Source of the DNA: Alphaproteobacteria bacterium
Lineage (GTDB): Bacteria; Pseudomonadota; Alphaproteobacteria; JAAEOK01
Direction of reading: 5' to 3'
NCBI GenBank assembly: GCA_024244705.1
Contig: JAAEOK010000064.1
Location: forward strand, 1 to 64,000
Length of the DNA stretch: 64,000 bases
Shown: positions 1 through 10,091 of the stretch, in pieces
Numbering within the stretch: the stretch's first letter is position 1
Layout: each line of letters begins with the position of its first letter
The notes under the pieces: model-generated
What the model saw: the letters and a program-made list of their open reading frames with translations, nothing else
What the model was told of the DNA's origin: nothing
The model's database searches: none
Position numbers and translations under genes: made by a program

Positions 1-203
1 AATCCACGGTCCCCACTTGTCCTGCGCAGCCGCCTCGTCCACCGGCAGCTGCGCCGCCACCGCCACCGTCGCCGCGCCGCCACCGCAACCGTCGCCGCGC
101 CGACCAGCAACGTGGTCTTCAGCGAGGCCGCCGGGCGGGCGCTCGAAATCTTGCTCGGGATCGATGAGAGGGTGGTTAGCTCGGCGTCGTCAATGCGTGC
201 CAT
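1..203 (-). pseudogene. 5' part of an unknown gene, frame broken by a 23-bp duplication
   Basis: Reading leftward from an ATG at 203 there is a good ribosome binding site (AAGGGGAG, about 6 bases upstream) and a GC3-rich frame starting MARIDDAELTTLSSIPSKIS, with a hydrophobic stretch (LLVGAATVAVAA) from about residue 32. The frame then turns into Arg/Trp-rich nonsense. The sensible continuation (QLPVDEAAAQDKWGPWI, up to the edge) lies in another frame. The shift is exactly explained by a 23-bp tandem duplication at 56-101: deleting one copy joins the two halves in frame. The gene runs off the left edge. The KWGPWI stretch could be the start of an extracellular beta domain, but I do not recognise the family. 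It may be a pseudogene, a phase-variable gene or an assembly error. Confidence 0.5.
56..101. repeat. 23-bp tandem duplication (two copies, one mismatch)
   Basis: Copies at 56-78 and 79-101 differ only at 64 (C) against 87 (A). Because 23 is not a multiple of 3, the duplication shifts the frame of the minus-strand gene it lies in. Confidence 0.85.
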
Positions 204-420
204 GTGGCAACTCCCCTTGTGCATAGGTCGCGCCCTTGGCCGTGGGGCACGACATCATTCGCTTCTCTCGCACACCCGTCCACAACGCAGGAAATTCGGG
301 TGGGCGTCTCCTTTCCGCGCATTGGCGACGCGGCATTTTTTCCACTTTTCCACGACGGCGCCGAAATTTCCACACCAATTTCAACGAATACATCCCAGGC
401 GCATCATTTTACGATCGAAC

Positions 421-438
421 TGTTGCAGATCTGCAACA
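421..438. promoter_or_regulatory. 18-bp perfect palindrome, candidate operator
   Basis: TGTTGCAGATCTGCAACA is self-complementary. It lies between the divergent gene start at 203 and the radical SAM gene start at 510, in an AT-richer stretch, which suits a dimeric repressor or activator site. The cognate regulator is not identified in the window. Confidence 0.4.
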
Positions 439-509
439 AGACCCCCGGAGAGCTTCGTTTCGGCGTCAATGTTCTTGTTTTGTTCGAACCACTGGTTTAC
501 CGTGACACC

Positions 510-1589
510 ATGGCCGACGGAGGAAGATCGCTGGCCCGCAAAGGACGCGGCGCGACCAGCAACGATAGCGGGCGCTACGAACGCGAGCGGCGAGTCTTGG
601 CCGACGACGGCTGGGGCTCTCTCGACGCCGATCCGCCGCCCCTGCGCACTGAAATCATCCTCGACAAGAGCCGCACCATCATCGCCCGCAATCGGTCGCC
701 GGACGTCCCCTTCGACCGCTCGATCAACCCCTATCGCGGTTGCGAACACGGCTGTGTCTATTGCTTCGCGCGCCCGACCCATGCCTGGCTCGGTTACTCG
801 CCGGGGCTCGATTTCGAAAGCCGGATCTTCGTCAAGCCGGAAGCGCCGGCGCTGCTCGAGCGCGAGCTCGCCAAACCCGGTTACCGCTGCCGCCCGATCG
901 CCATGGGCACCAACACCGACCCCTATCAACCGATCGAGAAACGGGCCGAGATCACCCGCGGCATCCTCGACGTGCTGTCGGCCCACAACCACCCACTGTC
1001 GATCGTCACCAAGTCGGCCCTGGTGCTGCGCGACCGCGACCTGCTGGTAGCGATGGCGGAACGCAACCTGGTCAAGGTGTTCGTTTCGATCACCACCCTC
1101 GACCGCAAGCTGGCGCGGCTGATGGAACCGCGAGCGGCGGCCCCGGGGCGGCGCCTCGACACCCTGCGCGGGTTGGCCGCCGCCGGCATCCCGACCGGGG
1201 TCATGGCGGCGCCGATGATCCCGGCGCTCAACGACATCGAGCTCGAGGCGATCCTCGAAGCCGCCCGCGACGCCGGCGCCGGTGCGGCGGGCTATATCCT
1301 GCTGCGGCTGCCGCTCGAGATCAAAGACCTGTTCACCGATTGGCTGCGCGAACACTACCCCGACCGCGCCGACCGCGTGCTCAGCCTGATCCGCCAGACC
1401 CGCGGCGGCGCGCTCTACAAGGACAGCTGGGGCCAGCGCATGACCGGCAGCGGGCCGGTCGCCGACCTTGTGGCGCGGCGTTTCGCGGCCGCCTGCCGGC
1501 GCCTCGGCCTCGACCGCAACGACCGCAATCTGGACACCACCCATTTCAAGCCGCCGGCGGCCGACAAGCGGCAACTCGACCTGCTGTAG
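510..1589 (+). CDS. PA0069-type radical SAM protein (SPL-like superfamily)
   Basis: The 359-residue protein has the radical SAM cluster motif CEHGCVYC (CxxxCxxC) about 80 residues in, within NPYRGCEHGCVYCFARPTH. This is the typical form in the PA0069 family, which is distantly related to spore photoproduct lyase. A further conserved block, MGTNTDPYQPIE, follows. Radical SAM enzymes bind a [4Fe-4S] cluster and cleave S-adenosylmethionine; the substrate of this family is not established. The ATG at 510 is chosen because the family N-terminus starts near it; an open frame continues upstream but is not protein-like. It is transcribed away from the disrupted gene at the left edge, behind the palindrome at 421-438. 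Confidence 0.85.
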   Translation: MADGGRSLARKGRGATSNDSGRYERERRVLADDGWGSLDADPPPLRTEIILDKSRTIIARNRSPDVPFDRSINPYRGCEHGCVYCFARPTHAWLGYSPGLDFESRIFVKPEAPALLERELAKPGYRCRPIAMGTNTDPYQPIEKRAEITRGILDVLSAHNHPLSIVTKSALVLRDRDLLVAMAERNLVKVFVSITTLDRKLARLMEPRAAAPGRRLDTLRGLAAAGIPTGVMAAPMIPALNDIELEAILEAARDAGAGAAGYILLRLPLEIKDLFTDWLREHYPDRADRVLSLIRQTRGGALYKDSWGQRMTGSGPVADLVARRFAAACRRLGLDRNDRNLDTTHFKPPAADKRQLDLL

Positions 1590-1592
1590 CGG

Positions 1593-1733
1593 CCCCTCAC
1601 CCCACCCCTCTCCCCCTCACGGGGGCGAGGGAGTGCTGACGCGGCCTTCGCAATATCCCTCGCCAATTGGGGGAGAGGGATGCGGAGGCTCGGCGTGGCA
1701 TTGAGCCGCGCCTAGCCGGAGCCGGGTGAGGGG
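1593..1733. repeat. Intergenic inverted repeat, REP/MITE-like
   Basis: The stretch begins CCCCTCACCC (1593-1602) and ends with its exact inverse GGGTGAGGGG (1724-1733), with further internal complementary blocks (CCCTCTCCCC against GGGGGAGAGGG). Short palindromic elements of this kind are common between genes in alphaproteobacterial genomes. No coding potential is seen. The rest of the gap to 1876 holds only the presumed promoter of the antiporter gene. Confidence 0.5.
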
Positions 1734-1875
1734 AAGATGCTGCACGCCCTCCGCTCAGTGCCCGGCGTACGGCGGGCAAGCAGAGGTCTCCGCCCGAAGG
1801 TAATTTTCCACCGAAATCGACGGCGCTCGGCGATATCGCGAATCACATTCGACGGCGCGGTGATAAGATCGCGCC

Positions 1876-3357
1876 ATGGCGGACCAGACACCACACGGCG
1901 CGGCCGATAGCGGCTTGGCCGAAACCGTTACCAGCACCCTCTCCGAGGCGGTCAGCAGCGAGCTCGGCGAAGCGGTGCAGGAACAGCTCGCCGCCGCCGC
2001 CCACAACGAACTGACCGGCCTCGCCGCGGTCGCCCTGGTGGCGCTGCTCTGCGGCCTGCTGCTGACCCGGTTCCGCCAGCCCGCCGTCGTCGGCTACATC
2101 CTCGCCGGCGTCGTCCTCGGGCCGTCGGGGGTGGCGCTGGTGACCGACCGCGAGCAAATCTCGATCCTTGCCGAGCTCGGCGTCCTGTTGCTGCTGTTCG
2201 TCATCGGCATGGAACTCAGTCTGCGCGCCTTCAAGCTGGTCTGGATCACCGCGGTCGGCACGGCACTGCTGCAGATTGCGCTCAGCCTCGGCGTCATGTT
2301 GCTGTTCCATTTCGTCTTCGGGCTGGCGCTCGGCACCGCCATCCTGCTCGGCTTCGTCGTCGCCATCAGCAGCACCGCGGTGTCGATCAAGATCCTCGAG
2401 GCGATCGGCGAGCTACGAACCCGGGTCGGGCGGGTCACGGTCGGCATCCTGATCGCCCAGGACCTCGCCGTGGTGCCGATGATGCTGATCGTCCAGAGCA
2501 TGGGCGGCGATGGCGCCTTGGATGCCTGGGCAGTCCTCAAGATCGTGTTCTCGATCGCCCTGCTGGCCGGGCTGATCGTCTTCTTGAGCCGCCGCCGGCG
2601 CGTCAACCTGCCGTTCGTCAAGAGCGCCGCCGGAAATTTGGAGCTGACCGCCATCGCCGGGCTCGCCTATTGCTTCGGCGGCGCCGCGCTCTCCGGCGCG
2701 TTCGGCCTGTCGCCCGCCTACGGTGCCTTCCTCGCCGGGCTGTTCATCGGCAACACCACCGAGCGGCGGGCGATGATGGACACGGTCGAGCCGATCCAGA
2801 GCGTGCTGCTGATGATCTTCTTCGTCTCCATCGGCCTGCTCATGGACCCGTCCTATATCTGGGCCAACATCTGGTTCGTGCTGTTCCTGTGGTTTTTCGT
2901 GTCGGTGTTCAAGACCGCGCTCAACATCGGCATCCTGCGCCTGTTCCGGCAATCCTGGCCGCGCGCTTTTCTGGCCAGCATGGCACTGGCCCAGATCGGC
3001 GAGTTCTCGTTCCTGCTCGCCCAGACCGGGCTCAGCGCCGGGGTCATCGACGACGCCATCCACAAGCTGGTGGTCTCGGTCACCGTGCTGTCGCTGGCCA
3101 TCTCGCCGATCTGGCTCGAAGGCTCGCGGCGTCTGCAAAGGGTGGCGATGCGGAGCATCACTTCGATCCGCTTTCTCATCCTGCTGCTCGCCGGGCGCGA
3201 AACCCGCAGCATGACCAAGGCCGGGGCGCGGCTGCGGCGGCGGGCGCGTGCCGCGCGCTATCTCCATGCCAAGCGGCGGCGGGCCAAGCGGCGCGCCAAG
3301 GCCGCCGGCCAAGCGACGCCCCCGGCGGCGCCGGCGGCACCGCCCGGCGATGCCTGA
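1876..3357 (+). CDS. CPA2-family cation:proton antiporter (KefB/YbaL-like)
   Basis: The 493-residue membrane protein is predicted to exchange monovalent cations (K+ or Na+) for protons. The Na/H exchanger domain spans about residues 48-420 in many hydrophobic segments. It includes [29 protein letters not shown] and [13 protein letters not shown], which are typical CPA2 blocks, and [10 protein letters not shown], which carries the conserved membrane aspartate. The usual C-terminal TrkA-N regulatory domain is missing; instead there is an Arg/Lys/Ala-rich tail of about 60 residues. The first ~45 residues are a polar, Glu-rich extension. The gene overlaps rnhB by 8 bases. Confidence 0.85.
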   Translation: MADQTPHGAADSGLAETVTSTLSEAVSSELGEAVQEQLAAAAHNELTGLAAVALVALLCGLLLTRFRQPAVVGYILAGVVLGPSGVALVTDREQISILAELGVLLLLFVIGMELSLRAFKLVWITAVGTALLQIALSLGVMLLFHFVFGLALGTAILLGFVVAISSTAVSIKILEAIGELRTRVGRVTVGILIAQDLAVVPMMLIVQSMGGDGALDAWAVLKIVFSIALLAGLIVFLSRRRRVNLPFVKSAAGNLELTAIAGLAYCFGGAALSGAFGLSPAYGAFLAGLFIGNTTERRAMMDTVEPIQSVLLMIFFVSIGLLMDPSYIWANIWFVLFLWFFVSVFKTALNIGILRLFRQSWPRAFLASMALAQIGEFSFLLAQTGLSAGVIDDAIHKLVVSVTVLSLAISPIWLEGSRRLQRVAMRSITSIRFLILLLAGRETRSMTKAGARLRRRARAARYLHAKRRRAKRRAKAAGQATPPAAPAAPPGDA

Positions 3358-3955
3358 CTATCATCTCGAAGCGGCCCATGGCGGCATCGTCGCCGGCATC
3401 GACGAGGTCGGCCGCGGCCCGCTCGCCGGGCCGGTGGTGGCCGCCGCCGTCGTGCTCGATCCGGAGCGCCTCGGCGAACTCGCCGGGCTCGACGATTCGA
3501 AGGCGCTCTCCGGCCGTCGCCGGCGGATCCTCGACGGGCGGCTGCGGGCGGCGGCGCGGATCGGTCTCGGCGCCGCCAGCGTGGCCGAAATCGACCGCCT
3601 CAACATCCTGCAGGCGAGCCTGCTGGCGATGGCGCGCGCCCTCGCCGCGCTCGAAGTGCGGCCCGATCTGGCGCTGGTCGACGGCAATCGTGCACCCGCC
3701 GTGCCGTGCGCGGTCAGGACCGTCGTCCGCGGCGACGCCGCCTGCCTATCGATCGCCGCCGCCTCGGTCGTCGCCAAGGTCACCCGCGACCGCCTGATGG
3801 CCCGGCTGGCCGCCGTCTATCCCGGCTACGGCTGGGAGCGCAATGCCGGCTACGGGACGGCCCAGCACCGCGCCGCCATCGACAAACACGGCGTTACCCC
3901 GCATCACCGGCGGAGTTTTTCACCGATAAGTCAGCTTTCTCTCATAAGCGATTGA
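3350..3955 (+). CDS. rnhB: Ribonuclease HII
   Basis: This 201-residue enzyme cleaves RNA in RNA-DNA hybrids and removes single ribonucleotides from DNA. The catalytic carboxylates are visible: Asp-Glu in [12 protein letters not shown] near the N-terminus, Asp in LALVDGN, and Asp in [14 protein letters not shown]. The C-terminal substrate-binding block ([11 protein letters not shown]) is present. The ATG at 3350 overlaps the end of the antiporter gene, and the family N-terminus begins here. An in-frame upstream extension is Arg-rich and is the antiporter tail read in another frame. The gene ends just before the ccrM promoter region. Confidence 0.93.
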   Translation: MPDYHLEAAHGGIVAGIDEVGRGPLAGPVVAAAVVLDPERLGELAGLDDSKALSGRRRRILDGRLRAAARIGLGAASVAEIDRLNILQASLLAMARALAALEVRPDLALVDGNRAPAVPCAVRTVVRGDAACLSIAAASVVAKVTRDRLMARLAAVYPGYGWERNAGYGTAQHRAAIDKHGVTPHHRRSFSPISQLSLISD

Positions 3956-3972
3956 CTAAAAAAACTTATTGA

Positions 3973-5094
<1,122 letters not shown>

Positions 5095-5267
5095 GCCCTC
5101 CGGGCGACGTTCCATAGGCGAAATTCGCAGTCGGCCTTAGATCCTTGTCTTGATATTGCATCGCAACGGGCCGATGGCCACGAGAGCCAATTCTTGGCGC
5201 CAAGACAGCTTCAAGATATCAGTCGGCTGCCTTGGGATTGCATGCGGACCAAGCGAATATTCTCTGA

Positions 5268-5297
5268 TTGAAATTCGTAAATATGCAATTTTATGCT
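5268..5297 (+). promoter_or_regulatory. Candidate sigma-70 promoter
   Basis: TTGAAA (5268-5273), an 18-base spacer and TATGCT (5292-5297) lie in an AT-rich stretch 44 bases before the unknown gene at 5341. The rest of 5095-5325 shows no gene. Confidence 0.4.
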
Positions 5298-5340
5298 ATG
5301 ATTTCGCCTATCCGCGAAATCGCAAATGGGGGCACACAAA

Positions 5341-5799
5341 ATGGCCAACGGAGAAAATACGGAAACCGATTGGGAATTCGTCGCGAAATCTCCGTTCAGG
5401 GATATCGATGAACTAATCGATGCATTACGCAACGAGATCCTTTTTCTTCAGGACTGCAAGGCTAGCGCCACACAAAGGAAGCAACAAGCAGCGTTTCCGT
5501 CGGTTGCGGAATGGTTCGAAACTTGGGAGGACCGGCTCGAAGAGTTAAAAATCCAGGCTGAAACGTGGCTCGTCAGTCTAGAGGGCGGCTATGCTCCAGC
5601 GGTACTAAACGAGGCGAGGATCGAAAGAGACGTCCTGATGGGACTGCTTGGGCTCGCCAAAATCACTCGATTGGGATTGAAAGATGCGCCCGATGATACC
5701 CCGGGCAGCATTGCCAAAGAAACCCTTGGCTCGTACATCAAGGACTTCCAGCGAACGAACGCGTCGATGAGAAAGGTCATTAGAGTCTTACGGCCGTAG
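5341..5799 (+). CDS. Unknown protein of the island
   Basis: I do not recognise this 152-residue protein. It is soluble, rich in charged residues and predicted mostly helical (ELIDALRNEILFLQDCK ... WFETWEDRLEELKIQ), with no signal peptide or membrane segment. Codon use is less GC-biased than in flanking housekeeping genes, in keeping with acquisition. An ATG at 5326 in the same frame is possible; 5341 is preferred for the GGGGG stretch 8 bases upstream. It is transcribed towards the cyclase/SBP/DUF3326 operon and ends 78 bases before it. Confidence 0.6.
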   Translation: MANGENTETDWEFVAKSPFRDIDELIDALRNEILFLQDCKASATQRKQQAAFPSVAEWFETWEDRLEELKIQAETWLVSLEGGYAPAVLNEARIERDVLMGLLGLAKITRLGLKDAPDDTPGSIAKETLGSYIKDFQRTNASMRKVIRVLRP

Positions 5800-5877
5800 T
5801 TCGCCCAACGCGCGCTTCGTACTCCACGGTCAGCGGCTTACCTCGGACAACAAAAAGACCGATTTGTTGTGCAAATC

Positions 5878-7167
5878 TTATGCAAGAGGAACCGGCCGTG
5901 CGTCCAAGGTCACGCCGCCGCGCATGGCGCAGATCATTCCCGCCGCTTCCAGGTAAGTGTCGGCAAGGTGGACGGTCGCGCCTGATGCTGTCAGTAGGTC
6001 AGGATCATTCTTGGCCAGATTCGTTTCGTCCCGGACAAAGATAATGGGTATGTCCTGGGCGACCGCCGCCATCACGGGGAGGCCCAGGCAGCCTTCCGGC
6101 AAGACCAGGCAGTCGATATCGGCGGCGGTCAGGGCGTCGGTCCGCGCCGATTCACTTGCATCGAGGGATACGATGCGCGGACTGCGACTCAGGCCCTTGA
6201 GCACCGAAAAGAAGAATGGCACCGAGATCCCTTCCGCGGCGACACGCGGATCCATGATTCCTGCGCTCTCGTTCCATCGATCCCAGTCCTCATACATCGG
6301 CGCATGGGCCGAGGGTAGGTCGTAAAGGCTCGAGATCGTATGGGTCAGCATGGCCTCAACGCCGCCATAGGGATTGATCACCTCCAATTCATGAAAATAG
6401 CGATCGTGGAGTTCGCTCGACACGGCGACCTTCGTGGAGATGCCGATGGCGTCGAAAGTGCCGAGGTGAGGTTCGATCGCGGCGTGAAGATGGTCGAAGC
6501 CCGCGATCGAACCCACCGCGCGTCCCGAAGCGCTGTAGTCGGGAACCATCTCCAGCGACTCCTGCAGCAATATCGCTCTAACGACATTGATGCCCGCGGA
6601 TGCGCGTGCTGCATTGCAGACATTGACCGCGCTCTCGACGAAGACCTGGTCCTTGTGGGGACCGATGACAGCGAGTACGCGGTTCGCCCGAACCCTGGCC
6701 AAACCGACGGTACCCATGAGGAGCCGTGTGACGACGCTGCCCTCGACGTACAGCATGTTCGCCGTCATTTCATTGATATCGGCGGCATTCAATACATTGG
6801 GATGAGTGATCAAAATGTCGCTCGCGCTTGCCAAAAGCTGAGCCGTCGGTGTTGCATCGCCCGAATGTCCACCGATCCGGGCACCGATTCCGGTCGGCAC
6901 CAGGAACACGGTCACGAATCTATTCGCACCGCGCCGCCGCCGCCGCACGAATTCAAAAATCGAGCAAGGTTTCCGCTCGATACCAAGTTGGCCTAACGCC
7001 GCTGCCCCAACCTCGCAGCGAAAATTGCTATTCGAGCAACTTGCTACGACGAAACGAAGTGGATGCGCATCGTTGCCGAGCAGCGGCCGGAGGTGCTGCT
7101 CCAGGTGGTTGAAGATCCGGTGGTCGATGGGAGCGACGGGTATGTCGAGGTCTTGTTCAAAGATCAT
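5878..7167 (-). CDS. DUF3326 family protein
   Basis: The 429-residue protein shows the hallmarks I associate with DUF3326: FLVPTGIGARIGGHSGDATP, then SDILITHPNVLNAADIN and MLYVEGSVVTRLLMG in the middle, and a C-terminal part with GGVEAMLTHTISSLYDLPSAHAP. The family is known mainly from cyanobacteria and plants and has no established function. It is probably cytosolic: there is no signal peptide. The ATG shares its A with the TAA stop of the solute-binding protein gene (TAATG), so the two are probably translationally coupled. It is the last gene of the three-gene island operon. Confidence 0.72.
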   Translation of the reverse strand: MIFEQDLDIPVAPIDHRIFNHLEQHLRPLLGNDAHPLRFVVASCSNSNFRCEVGAAALGQLGIERKPCSIFEFVRRRRRGANRFVTVFLVPTGIGARIGGHSGDATPTAQLLASASDILITHPNVLNAADINEMTANMLYVEGSVVTRLLMGTVGLARVRANRVLAVIGPHKDQVFVESAVNVCNAARASAGINVVRAILLQESLEMVPDYSASGRAVGSIAGFDHLHAAIEPHLGTFDAIGISTKVAVSSELHDRYFHELEVINPYGGVEAMLTHTISSLYDLPSAHAPMYEDWDRWNESAGIMDPRVAAEGISVPFFFSVLKGLSRSPRIVSLDASESARTDALTAADIDCLVLPEGCLGLPVMAAVAQDIPIIFVRDETNLAKNDPDLLTASGATVHLADTYLEAAGMICAMRGGVTLDARPVPLA

Positions 7168-8060
7168 TATGTTTGGGGTGCCATTGGTCGGCTATAGTCT
7201 TTGCCGAACCATTTTTCCGACAAGCGGGAAAGTGTTCGATCCGCGCGCATCTCGTCGACGATCCTTTTGAGCTCTTCGGTAAGCTCGGGGTCTCCCTTCT
7301 CGGTCGCGACGGCGAGCGGCTCATAGAAGACCACGCCTGTCAGCAAACGCAGTGGAATTGCATCTTCGATCATCGCCTGCAGCGTCGGTTCGGCAGCGAT
7401 CACGGCGTCGATTTCGCTGCTGTCCGATCGACCGAGTGCCTCGCCGGCTGCCCACTCGTTGGGGAACGTTCTCGCCTCAACATTCAGTGCAACATCGCCT
7501 TTGACCGAGAACTTTTTTGGAATCGACAGACTGTTGGTAATGAAATATTCGTAACTACAATCGCGGCACACGCCGACGATCGATTTGCCTTCTTTTTTTG
7601 GCGCTGCGCCCGCGTTCAAGTCCGCGACATCCTCGTAACGAGTTTCATCCACACGGACCGCTACTCTTACCGGGGAAAAATAGTAGGCGGTTGGAAAATC
7701 GAGCCATTGCATACGATCAACCGTCGGCATCATTGAATTCACCGCGATTTCCCATCGACCGCGCCACATTCCCGACACTACCAACTCCCACGGAGGCGCT
7801 TTGAATTCGGCACCGACCCCTAATCGGTCGGCGATTTCGCGGGCAACATCGACATCAAATCCCTGCCACTCTCCGTCCACATCCTGGAACGATTGTGGCG
7901 CATAGTCCTCATTGACTGCGACGACGAGTGTGTTGCTGTTCTTAATCCGCTCGAGGACTTCGCCGGCCCAACTAGGAGAGCCGATCATCAGCATAACGAC
8001 TGAAAAGAGCACACCGCGCCCGAGCGCACTGTGCCATTCCCTTCGACGTCTTAGTTGCAT
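7167..8060 (-). CDS. Orphan family 3 solute-binding protein
   Basis: The 297-residue protein has a signal peptide (basic start, hydrophobic core LFSVVMLMIG, cleavage near SWAGE). A periplasmic binding fold of the amino-acid type follows: LVVAVNEDYAPQSFQDVDGEWQGFDVDVAREIADRLG, a WDIAV-like block (WEIAVNSMMPTVDRMQWLDF) and a C-terminal LSRLSEKWFGKDYS. A Cys pair (GVCRDCSY) may form a disulfide. No ABC permease or ATPase gene is nearby. Its gene overlaps the end of the cyclase gene by 10 bases and the start of the DUF3326 gene by one. It therefore more likely serves as a sensor or partner of the cyclase than as part of an importer; that role is inference. Confidence 0.8.
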   Translation of the reverse strand: MQLRRRREWHSALGRGVLFSVVMLMIGSPSWAGEVLERIKNSNTLVVAVNEDYAPQSFQDVDGEWQGFDVDVAREIADRLGVGAEFKAPPWELVVSGMWRGRWEIAVNSMMPTVDRMQWLDFPTAYYFSPVRVAVRVDETRYEDVADLNAGAAPKKEGKSIVGVCRDCSYEYFITNSLSIPKKFSVKGDVALNVEARTFPNEWAAGEALGRSDSSEIDAVIAAEPTLQAMIEDAIPLRLLTGVVFYEPLAVATEKGDPELTEELKRIVDEMRADRTLSRLSEKWFGKDYSRPMAPQT

Positions 8061-9862
8061 GTCCCAGATAATCCGGCTTTCGCCAACCCTTCACAAAGGC
8101 GGACATTATCCGATTCATTGCTGAAGGACCAGTATTGCACATCGCGCAAGGTGTAAGCGGCCTCGCCGGACTGTCGTCTCATGTCCTGAACGATTTCAGC
8201 TTCGTGCTGGGCCTGGCCAACCTCTCCAAGTTGACCGAGCGTCGCCGCTAGCAGAAGGTGTGTCCAATCATCTTCTCGATTTAGCTCGAGCGACATGCGT
8301 AACGCCCGTCTCGCGTTTTCATAGTTCTCGAGAATATAGTCTGCCAATCCTATCCAGAAGAGATAGTCTGCGCGGTTCAACGGATCGACCTTGCTTGCCT
8401 CGTCCAGATAATTGAGCGCCTCTTTCGGATTCCCGGCATAGATCAGAGCAATCGCCATGGTAAGTCGACCGACCGGATCATTAGGATCTAAGCTTTCAGC
8501 CTCTTTGGCTGCCTCGAGAGACTTCTCGAAATCACCCTCCCAAGCCAGTACGCGCGATTGCACTTGATATGTTAGTGCAATCGGAGCTTTCAACGATTGC
8601 TCGAGGTTTTGCAGCGCTAAATTGAGCGTCTGTTGAGTACCCAAACCAAGGGCATTGGACCAGTCGCGATCGAAACCCGCCCAGTAAATTGCGGCCAAAT
8701 AGGCATAGGCAACGGTGAAATTCGGGTCCAATCGAAGGGTTTCTTCGAACAGGCGTTTTGCAAGAGCGAGTTGGTCCGGTTGGTCGATGAAATAGGCCTC
8801 ACGCGCTCTGAAGAACAGATTTCTTAACGCAAAATCGGAAACCGACGTCGATCGCGGCCGTGTGCGACCACCGAGCTTGATTTCGACCGCCTCGAGAACC
8901 TTGTTTGTAATTTCGTGCTGAAACGCGAATAGCTGCGACGTGCTGCCGTCAAACCGCGCAGCCCACAATTGCCGTCCGGTAGACGCGTCATTCAAGGAAA
9001 CGTTCACCCGAATATCGTCGGCCCGCCGAAAAACCGTTCCCTCCACGACATACCTTGCGCCGAGAAGGCGAGTCACTTCCTCGAGATCGACGGGTCTTTG
9101 TTGATAGCGAAAGGATGAGCTTCGAGCGACGACCGATGCAGACTCGATCTGGGATAGGTCGACAATGAGATCGGTTGCGATGCCGCGGGCAATATGATCT
9201 TGGTCGGCATCTCCGCTTAGATTCTCGAACGGTAAGACCGCGATGGCCTCGTCAGCTTGTGCGTTTGGCGAACCAAGTAACCCAGGCACGATCTGCTGGC
9301 CAAAGGCGAAGACAAGGACGGCCGCAACGACAACCGCGGAGGCCGTGACGGGTACCCATGGTCGAAGGACGCGCCGGCGCCAGACCCGCCACAATCGCAT
9401 TGGCCCTCTACTCTTGGGTCGGATCCGGCGATCTATGTCCGTTGGTCGTACGCGATAAACTCGTACGGGCTCGGCAATGTTCTTTAGCCATCGTTGACCC
9501 ATTTCTTCATACGGCAAGAGCACTTTGTTGTGGACTTCGCGATAGGCCGACCCCGAGAGGGCCAACCCACCCGGCTCACACAGCCCCTCCAAGCGCGCGG
9601 CGAGATTGACGCTCTCGCCGGCAACGTCGTCACCATCGAGGATAATGTCGCCAAAGTTGATGCCAATTCTCATGCGAACTGCACTGCCGTCCGCGACCGC
9701 GGAATTTTCGGTCGCCAAAGCCGACTGTATGCGGCAAGCGCACTCGACCGCATCCACCACGCTGTCAAAGAGACCGAGCATGGAATCCCCGCCGGACCAC
9801 TGCACAGAGCCGCCGAATGCGTCGATCTGTTCCTGAATGACCTCATTCTTAAGCCAAGCCAA
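8051..9862 (-). CDS. Adenylate/guanylate cyclase with TPR repeats
   Basis: Read from a TTG at 9862 the protein has 603 residues: a class III cyclase domain (about 1-125, with GGDSMLGLF and MRIGINFGDIILDGDDVAGESVNLAARLE), a membrane helix (about 170-195), a FlgO-like block (AIAVLPFENLSGD ... ARYVVEGTVFR), then TPR repeats to the end. Homology clearly continues upstream in the same frame (AIIAGDLAGYSRLIERDELG, about 9875-9934), including the first metal-binding Asp. Yet no ATG, GTG or TTG lies between 9862 and the in-frame TAA at 9983-9985. Either a rare start codon is used or the 5' end is damaged. It is the first gene of the island operon and overlaps the SBP gene. Confidence 0.8.
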   Translation of the reverse strand: MAWLKNEVIQEQIDAFGGSVQWSGGDSMLGLFDSVVDAVECACRIQSALATENSAVADGSAVRMRIGINFGDIILDGDDVAGESVNLAARLEGLCEPGGLALSGSAYREVHNKVLLPYEEMGQRWLKNIAEPVRVYRVRPTDIDRRIRPKSRGPMRLWRVWRRRVLRPWVPVTASAVVVAAVLVFAFGQQIVPGLLGSPNAQADEAIAVLPFENLSGDADQDHIARGIATDLIVDLSQIESASVVARSSSFRYQQRPVDLEEVTRLLGARYVVEGTVFRRADDIRVNVSLNDASTGRQLWAARFDGSTSQLFAFQHEITNKVLEAVEIKLGGRTRPRSTSVSDFALRNLFFRAREAYFIDQPDQLALAKRLFEETLRLDPNFTVAYAYLAAIYWAGFDRDWSNALGLGTQQTLNLALQNLEQSLKAPIALTYQVQSRVLAWEGDFEKSLEAAKEAESLDPNDPVGRLTMAIALIYAGNPKEALNYLDEASKVDPLNRADYLFWIGLADYILENYENARRALRMSLELNREDDWTHLLLAATLGQLGEVGQAQHEAEIVQDMRRQSGEAAYTLRDVQYWSFSNESDNVRLCEGLAKAGLSGTCN

Positions 9863-10079
9863 GCGCTTAAGCGTGCCGAGTTCGTCGCGTTCGATCAGCC
9901 GACTATAGCCGGCGAGATCGCCAGCAATAATCGCCTTTAGTCGCCGAACTTTCTCTTGGCTATCGATCGCCTTACAAAGCCGTTACCAGCGCTCAATTTG
10001 CCGATGCCGGCTCCTCCCAAGTGGAGACGCAATCCTACCCCTACATACAAGTCTATTGGCTGTAACACACTACGTCATC

Positions 10080-10091
10080 GACAATATTGTC
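10080..10091. promoter_or_regulatory. 12-bp palindrome upstream of the cyclase operon
   Basis: GACAATATTGTC is a perfect palindrome in the AT-rich, gene-free stretch 9986-10221 that must hold the promoter of the minus-strand operon. It could be a regulator site; nothing else is clear in this stretch. Confidence 0.25.

Noticed and set aside
381-1574. Long minus-strand open frame opposite the radical SAM gene
   Set aside because: High-GC DNA leaves the antisense frame open; the translation has no domain and the sense strand is clearly coding.
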